NCBI GenBank assembly: GCA_030372335.1 | Contig: JAUDCW010000001.1 | Source of the DNA: JALCOL01 sp022649665 | GTDB lineage: Bacteria; Bacillota; Bacilli; Lactobacillales; Enterococcaceae | DNA: 64,000 bases | Direction: 5' to 3' (one strand) | Shown here: positions 59,004 through 64,000 of the stretch, one piece after another | Position numbering within the stretch: position 1 is the stretch's first letter | How the letters are laid out: the number at the start of each line of letters is the position of its first letter | Made by a program: the position numbers and the translations under genes | The notes under the pieces: generated by a model | The model's database searches: none | What the model saw: only the letters and a program-made list of their open reading frames with translations | Told to the model about the DNA's origin: nothing

Positions 59004-59774
59004 TCACAAGCGGCGAATATGAAATCCGCCGTCCGCATTCAAGACTTGCCCGGTCGCGAAGTCCAGCAAACCACTGACAGCCGCTAATACACAATTGGCA
59101 ACATCTTCCGGCTGACCGAAGCGTTTGATCGGTGTCAAACCTTCCGCGATCATTTTTTCATATTTTTCGTGCACGACTGAAGTCATATCCGTTGCGATGA
59201 TCCCTGGGCGCACCTCGAAGACCGGAATGCCAAACGCTGCTAAGCGGTCGGCGAATAATTTGGTCGTCATCGAGATCGCAGCTTTCGAAATGCAATATTC
59301 ACCGCGGCTGGTCGAAGAAGTGTATGCCGACATTGAAGAAATATTTACGATCCGCGGTTCATAATCTTCCGCTTGCGCCGCTTTCTTGACTTTGATCATT
59401 CGATTTGCAACCAATTGACACATGAAGAATGTCGAACGCGCGTTGGTATTAACGACATAGTCATAGCTGTCTTCGGTCGTTTCCAAAATATCAAGACGCT
59501 GTTTCGGCGCCACCCCGGCATCATTGACTAACAGATCGATTCGCCCATACTTTTCTTCGACTTGATTGATCAAATGCAGGCGGTCGGCGGTGTTCGAAAC
59601 GTCACATTGGATATAGGTAAAATCTTTGCCGATCTTGGACAATTCTTCTTCAGCTTCAGCAGCTGTTTGCGAGTGGGCGCTCATCACCACGAAATAGCCT
59701 TCCTTCAATAATGCTTTTGAGATGCCCAGACCGATCCCGCGGCGTCCGCCAGTAACGATGGCAATTTTTTTCAT
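59004..59774 (-). CDS. Short-chain dehydrogenase/reductase (256 aa)
   Basis: Classical SDR: TGGRRGIGLGIS (about 8), NDAG in the NNAG position (about 89), catalytic Ser in ISSMSAYTS and YCISK as the YxxxK pair (about 160), and C-terminal LNADGGFHI. NDAG in place of NNAG is a mild variation. It lies between the OYE-type gene and the YczE-like gene with short gaps (16 and 24 bases). Predicted to reduce a carbonyl made or used by the two flavoproteins. Confidence 0.88.
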   Translation of the reverse strand: MKKIAIVTGGRRGIGLGISKALLKEGYFVVMSAHSQTAAEAEEELSKIGKDFTYIQCDVSNTADRLHLINQVEEKYGRIDLLVNDAGVAPKQRLDILETTEDSYDYVVNTNARSTFFMCQLVANRMIKVKKAAQAEDYEPRIVNISSMSAYTSSTSRGEYCISKAAISMTTKLFADRLAAFGIPVFEVRPGIIATDMTSVVHEKYEKMIAEGLTPIKRFGQPEDVANCVLAAVSGLLDFATGQVLNADGGFHIRRL

Positions 59775-59790
59775 GAGTGATTTTCTCCTT

Positions 59791-61119
59791 TTATTTATTT
59801 TTGAGCTGTTTCAAATATTCTGCATAATACGGTTTGAATTCGGGATTGTGAACGACACAGCCGACCTTGAAACCGGCGCGGATCAGATCCCCGCATTTTC
59901 CGCAAGTGATACAAACTTTCCGGCGGCTGAGCGTCCCGGTCTTGCGGATCTCATTGGGGAAATTCGGATCCGCAAAGGACTCGCGGCCGAAATTCACGAA
60001 GTCAGCATATTTTCCGGCCACAGCGCCTGCAGCGAGATTTGGCGAAAACTGCCGAACATACGAAGGTGCAGAGGCCATCAGCAAAAGATCCGGCAACGCA
60101 TCTTTGATCGCTTTCGTTCCTTCGTACATACGGGCAACTCCGACAAACGGATGTTCCGGCGCTTCATATTTTCCTTGATCGAACGGTCGCGTTACATGGG
60201 AGTCGACATATGGATTCCCCATCGTGATATTGAGCAGTTCGATCCCGAGATCTTCTTTCAAGATCTTGGCCAACTTCAGCGGTTCAGTCAGCTCCAATCT
60301 ATTTTCTTGATCACTGCCCCAGCCGTAAGGATAAGGAAAACCGTCATAGATCCCGAGCCGGCAAGTAATATAAAACTGATCATCCTCATATTTCTTAGCG
60401 GCTTTGATCGAATCGATCAAAAGCCGGAAACGATTTTCAAAACTGCCGCCGTGCGGACCTTTGCGCGTATAGGCAGAGGCGACTTCTGCAAAAAGATAGC
60501 CGTGGCAGGATTTGATATCGATTGCATCAAACCCGGCTTCTTTTGCAAGCTTCGTCGCAGCACCAAATTTTTCCGGCAAACGATCTAAATATTCATCGCT
60601 GACGATCCGGTCATCAGCGATCGGCTGATTTTTTTCATAATAAGGATTGTGATAAGCGATCAACGGTTCCGGGAAGCCGTGCGGTTTCGAGTAGCGTCCG
60701 CTGTGGTTCGCCTGCAGCACAAGCAGCGGGGCAAATCCATTTGCTTCTTTGCCAGCAACCTTGATTCGCTCGTTCATTTCTTTGAACGCCGGCATTGTTT
60801 CTTCATTCAAAAGCAGCTGATGCTTGCCGCTGCGTCCTTCTGGAACAACGGTCGTCGCTTCGTACCAGATCACGCCGGCACCGCCCCTGGCATAAGCGAG
60901 ATAGCGCTGGACCGTGTGCTCGCTCGGCGCACCGCTTTCTTCGGAATCATTTCCTTCCATCGGGGCGATCCCTAAGCGGTTGGGAACCGATCGGCCGAAT
61001 AATTTGATCGGTGTAAACAAATCGGCCGTATTCTCTGTCAATGGGAAATGAACACTCAATTCTTTTTCTTTGTTTTCGACTTCTTGGATCGTTTTGTAGT
61101 GAAATGGTGTATATTTCAT
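59791..61119 (-). CDS. Old Yellow Enzyme-family Fe-S flavoprotein (442 aa)
   Basis: TIM-barrel FMN reductase of the NADH:flavin oxidoreductase type: LFTPIKLFGRSVPNRLGIAP near residue 35, LQANHSGRYSKP (about 155) with the substrate-binding His, AKEAGFDAIDIKSCHGYLF (about 215) and RLLIDSIKAAK. The C-terminus has CITCGKCGDLIRAGFKVGC, a cysteine set for a 4Fe-4S cluster as in 2-enoate and 2,4-dienoyl-CoA reductases, but the extra FAD/NAD domains of those enzymes are absent. It probably reduces an activated C=C bond. Gap to the flavoprotein upstream is 14 bases. Confidence 0.87.
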   Translation of the reverse strand: MKYTPFHYKTIQEVENKEKELSVHFPLTENTADLFTPIKLFGRSVPNRLGIAPMEGNDSEESGAPSEHTVQRYLAYARGGAGVIWYEATTVVPEGRSGKHQLLLNEETMPAFKEMNERIKVAGKEANGFAPLLVLQANHSGRYSKPHGFPEPLIAYHNPYYEKNQPIADDRIVSDEYLDRLPEKFGAATKLAKEAGFDAIDIKSCHGYLFAEVASAYTRKGPHGGSFENRFRLLIDSIKAAKKYEDDQFYITCRLGIYDGFPYPYGWGSDQENRLELTEPLKLAKILKEDLGIELLNITMGNPYVDSHVTRPFDQGKYEAPEHPFVGVARMYEGTKAIKDALPDLLLMASAPSYVRQFSPNLAAGAVAGKYADFVNFGRESFADPNFPNEIRKTGTLSRRKVCITCGKCGDLIRAGFKVGCVVHNPEFKPYYAEYLKQLKNK

Positions 61120-61133
61120 GTTTCTCCCTCTCT

Positions 61134-63101
61134 TCAGATGATTTTTCCTTCGATATATTGTTTATAAATCTGCTCGAACCAAGATTTCGTCTTGGGGAGC
61201 GGATGTCGATCCCGATACCGGTTTTCCACTTGCTCTCCTTCAAGCTGAGTGAGTTGAACAAGCTGATCGCGCGCCCCGCCGTCCAGCGCAAGCGGGATCC
61301 CATTCGTTTTGATCTTAGACAAGTCGATCGCAGCTTTTTCGATCAAGTATGAGCCGCGGCTTTTGCCGCCGCTTTCGATGTAAGAGATCATCGCCGACAG
61401 ATAGACTTTCTGCGTCAGCAAAAGATCATAAGTAACAAAGGCTGCACGTATTTCTGCTGCATCTTTCGCACGAACCGTTTTTTCAAACGTTTGCAGACGT
61501 TCATCGATCACCCGACGCTGTGTTTCCATTTTTGCGGGATCGCGCAAGAACGCGGCACTTTGATCGAATTCTTTTTGAAATTGGCGGCGATACACCAGCG
61601 GATCTTGACCACGATCGTTTTGGCGGAGCGCTTCACTGAAAGAGACTGTTTTTTCGAATTCTTTGGCAGAATTTTCTTCAAAAATTTCTTTTGGCAGCGG
61701 CAAGTCCCGGTACTGTGAGCTGATAAACTGCGCTGCGCGGAGCGAACCGACTTGCGTTGCATTCAGTGCGCTGCCGCCGGGACGGTAAACCCCAAAGTTT
61801 CCGCAAACCTCGCCGACTGGAAAAAGATGCTTCACGTTCGATTCCCACCACTGATTCGCCGCGAGTCCGCCGTTGTTATGCTGCGCACTGACTGAGATCT
61901 CCAGCGGATCGCGGCTCAAATCGATCCCGTGATCCAAATAGAGCTGGTACGCCGGCTGATTCATTTTCAGCAAGCGCTCGATCGGCGTGCCGAAAAGGAT
62001 CTCGGAATTCTCAAGATAGTCGTATGCTTCCTTTTTCAGAAGTCTGAAATCGAAGACGCCATCGCGCTCGGCACTTTCCGGATTGCGGCGAAAGTCCAAA
62101 TATACTTTGCGATGTTTGATGATCTCTTCTTGATAGACCGCGATATCGACCAGCGAGGAGCCGCTTTTTCCAACTTTGCGCGGATCAAAGGGCCATTGAT
62201 ACCCCTTCAAAAAAACCGCTGTCAGCATGTCGGCCGGTGTTTCAAAATAATCCAGTAAAAATTCGTGTTCATCTTCGCCGTTTTCATTTACCGAATAATA
62301 TCGCGGGATCACTTGCTGATAGCTGCCCGAAAGGTTCCAGCGGAAAAGCACTGAAGCGATCCCGTATTGAAACTCGGTCAGATTTTTTCCTTTAGCGCCC
62401 GCCGCAAATGCCGGACCGTGCGAACCTGTCTGGCTGACCGGATAAACGCTGCGATGATAGATCCCGCTGGGGCCGCCGGTCGCATAGATGATGTTCGTGC
62501 AATTCAGTTTGATCCAAGTCAACGAACCATCTTCTTCCGTCCGGATCCCGATCGCTCCATATACTTTCTGCGGCTCGTTTTCTTTCAAGATTTTTACGAT
62601 CCGCACGCCGTCGAGTAATTTGATTTCTTTTTTCTTGATGGAAGCTTCTAATTTTTCGGTCATATATTTTGAGGTGAGCGGCCCGCAAGAAGTCGCCCGC
62701 TGAGTCGCGTCGTGATCAGTTTGATAGCCGACATACTGACCGTATTCGTCATGTGGGAACGGCACCCCGAGATTGACCAGTTTGAAAAAACTGCGGACAG
62801 AATTGGCGGCTTCGACCAGCGCAGTATCGCCATCGACTGCTCCTCCCCCATACAGCGTTTTCGCCATTTCATAAATCGAATCAGGTTTATCATCGGCTAG
62901 CGACAATTTATAGTATGTTTGTTTATCTGAACCGGTATTGCGCGAAGTCCCCATCTTGCGGCCTTCTGTTGCGATCAAAAGATCGTGCTGTCCGAGATCA
63001 TACAAACTATCGGCTGCGTTGTAAGCCGCGCAGCCGCTGCCAACGATCAGTGTATTGCATTCATAATATTCAGTTGCATATTCCGCGATTTCTTTGTTCA
63101 T
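61134..63101 (-). CDS. Fumarate-reductase-like FAD flavoprotein (655 aa)
   Basis: Large soluble flavoprotein of the succinate dehydrogenase/fumarate reductase/APS reductase group. Seen: FAD-binding NTLIVGSGCAAYNAADSL (about 18-35), IIYATGGPSGIYHRSVYP (about 205), SAQHNNGGLAANQWWES (about 415) and LFPVGEVCGNFGVYRPGGSA (about 435), then a helical C-terminal part. No signal peptide or haem motif. The second of two adjacent ATGs, at 63101, is seven bases after AGGAGG. First gene of the redox operon, controlled by the adjacent LacI-type regulator. Substrate unknown. Confidence 0.85.
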   Translation of the reverse strand: MNKEIAEYATEYYECNTLIVGSGCAAYNAADSLYDLGQHDLLIATEGRKMGTSRNTGSDKQTYYKLSLADDKPDSIYEMAKTLYGGGAVDGDTALVEAANSVRSFFKLVNLGVPFPHDEYGQYVGYQTDHDATQRATSCGPLTSKYMTEKLEASIKKKEIKLLDGVRIVKILKENEPQKVYGAIGIRTEEDGSLTWIKLNCTNIIYATGGPSGIYHRSVYPVSQTGSHGPAFAAGAKGKNLTEFQYGIASVLFRWNLSGSYQQVIPRYYSVNENGEDEHEFLLDYFETPADMLTAVFLKGYQWPFDPRKVGKSGSSLVDIAVYQEEIIKHRKVYLDFRRNPESAERDGVFDFRLLKKEAYDYLENSEILFGTPIERLLKMNQPAYQLYLDHGIDLSRDPLEISVSAQHNNGGLAANQWWESNVKHLFPVGEVCGNFGVYRPGGSALNATQVGSLRAAQFISSQYRDLPLPKEIFEENSAKEFEKTVSFSEALRQNDRGQDPLVYRRQFQKEFDQSAAFLRDPAKMETQRRVIDERLQTFEKTVRAKDAAEIRAAFVTYDLLLTQKVYLSAMISYIESGGKSRGSYLIEKAAIDLSKIKTNGIPLALDGGARDQLVQLTQLEGEQVENRYRDRHPLPKTKSWFEQIYKQYIEGKII

Positions 63102-63154
63102 CATGCGCCCTCCTCGATCAATTGAGAATTTTAAAAAGCCTTTTAAATCACCGG

Positions 63155-63197
63155 TGCATACGTTTGCATTTATCCGAACAGCCAAGTTCAGCTGTTC
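63155..63197 (-). promoter_or_regulatory. LacI-type operator and upstream inverted repeat
   Basis: TGCAAACGTATGCA (63155-63168 on the minus strand) is a near-perfect palindrome with central CG, as LacI-family operators have. A second inverted repeat GAACAGC/GCTGTTC lies at 63176-63197. Both sit between the LacI gene and the redox operon. Confidence 0.6.
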
Positions 63198-63233
63198 ACA
63201 AATATTGACTTGAAAAAATCCAAGCAGATGATG

Positions 63234-64000
63234 CTAGGATCGCGTTGTCCCACGTTCGACGATTTCGACATCATATTCACGAATTTTATTCTGCGGCCTC
63301 GCAAGGCCTTCGATCATATCGATCAAATAATTCGTTGCGTCTTTTGCAAGCCGGCGCAGCGGCTGCGCGACAGTTGTTAAATTAAAATTGCTGGAAAGAT
63401 ACGTATTATCAAAACCGATCACGCCGATGTCTTCTGGAATCTTGAGACCTTTTTGATTCATTGCGATGATCACATCAAACGCCAGCGGATCACTTTGGGC
63501 AAAGATCGCGTCCGGCAACTTTCCGGCCGCAAGCTTCTTCTCCATTAATTTTCCAGCGCGTTCGATCCCCTGTTCAACACTGGACCAGACATTTTCGGAG
63601 CGGAACGGTACCCCGTATTCTTCAAGAGCTTGCCGGTAGCCGGCTGTCCGCTGCTGATACAAGTGAAGCTGATCGCGGCCGGTCACCGTGCAGATATTCC
63701 GGTAGCCTTTGTCCAGCAGATATTTTGTCGCCAAGTATCCGCCTTTGACATTGTTCGAAACGAAACTGTCGATCTGCGTACCCAAGTCGCGCATTAGGCA
63801 AACGAAAGGATACTTCTCTTTTTTCAATTGCAAGATCGTTTTTGAACGCTCGCCGACCATGCCCGTTGAAAAAATAAATCCATCAACTGTCTGCCCCTTC
63901 AGTTTTTGAACATATTCTTGTTCGATTTCCTGCTTTTCATACGTATTACTAAAAACTACGAAATAGCCTCTTTTTTCTGCTTCTTCCTCAACGACAGTTG
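63234..64000 (-). CDS. LacI-family regulator, N-terminal part beyond the window
   Basis: The frame is open to base 64000, so the helix-turn-helix lies outside. The effector-binding half is complete: GYFVVFSNTYEKQE, VDGFIFSTGM, NNVKGGYLATKYLLDKGY, FAQSDPLAFDVIIAMNQKG and IGVIGFDNTYLSSNFNLTTV are family landmarks. It ends 132 bases before the flavoprotein start, on the same strand, with a LacI-type palindrome in the gap. It most likely senses a small molecule and controls the redox operon. Confidence 0.9.
   Translation of the reverse strand, partial: TVVEEEAEKRGYFVVFSNTYEKQEIEQEYVQKLKGQTVDGFIFSTGMVGERSKTILQLKKEKYPFVCLMRDLGTQIDSFVSNNVKGGYLATKYLLDKGYRNICTVTGRDQLHLYQQRTAGYRQALEEYGVPFRSENVWSSVEQGIERAGKLMEKKLAAGKLPDAIFAQSDPLAFDVIIAMNQKGLKIPEDIGVIGFDNTYLSSNFNLTTVAQPLRRLAKDATNYLIDMIEGLARPQNKIREYDVEIVERGTTRS

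Overview
The window reads as a chromosomal segment of a Gram-positive lactic acid bacterium. Evidence: LPxTG-type sorting signals with sortases, strong AGGAGG ribosome binding sites, an oleate hydratase, an FLP-type Crp/Fnr regulator, and GACA/TGTC-capped intergenic hairpins of a kind I associate with enterococci. Base composition looks mid-40s % GC by eye. My best placement is Lactobacillales, probably Enterococcaceae; the species is not determinable from what I can see. No phage, integrase, transposase, rRNA or CRISPR array was found.

Layout. 1-1.2 kb: two tandem SGNH hydrolases (the first cut by the window edge). 1.2-13.9 kb: a surface/pilus locus on the minus strand: backbone pilin, class C sortase, class A-like sortase, a small accessory pilin and three large BspA-like (DUF285) adhesins. 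13.9-17.4 kb: a metal/redox operon (P1B ATPase, HMA chaperone, Dps-like protein, FLP) led by a near-perfect FNR-type box placed at about -41.5. 17.4-28.2 kb: mixed housekeeping genes (quinone reductase-like, PadR/HAAS pair, DsrE, acidic lipoprotein, nucleoside hydrolase, BrkB, GT8, phospholipase D family, CorA, secreted rhodanese, two tRNAs). 28.3-33.5 kb: ALDH, SDR with a cre site, an orphan EIIC-like permease with a secreted-type alpha/beta hydrolase. 33.6-45.8 kb: hexuronate catabolism (UxuB, UxuA, KDPG aldolase, an epimerase, KDG kinase) and, 4 kb away, a GntP permease with a divergent GntR/FCD regulator; both minus-strand promoters have the same cre plus twin-operator layout. Between them lie a choline-binding-repeat MBL esterase, a DUF134/NifX pair and an alpha carbonic anhydrase. 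45.9-50 kb: a 41-residue membrane peptide with oleate hydratase, then MarR and a DHA2 efflux pump. 50-58 kb: a coiled-coil membrane protein, Crp-like regulator with ribokinase, DUF697 GTPase, Mop, and a FecBCD-type ABC importer. 58.3-64 kb: a LacI regulator with a redox gene set (fumarate-reductase-like flavoprotein, OYE-type Fe-S flavoprotein, SDR, YczE-like membrane protein), the best candidate here for an undescribed pathway.

Twelve copies of a modular intergenic repeat run through the window. Each ends in a hairpin whose stem sequence changes from copy to copy while pairing is kept and the GACA/TGTC tip is mostly kept; many act as terminators. Three long copies carry an extra internal hairpin. 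I also see three copies of a PrfA-box-shaped palindrome (core GACATATGTC) linking the DUF134/NifX operon with a Crp-family regulator. All assignments rest on reading translated sequence and motifs; no database search was run.
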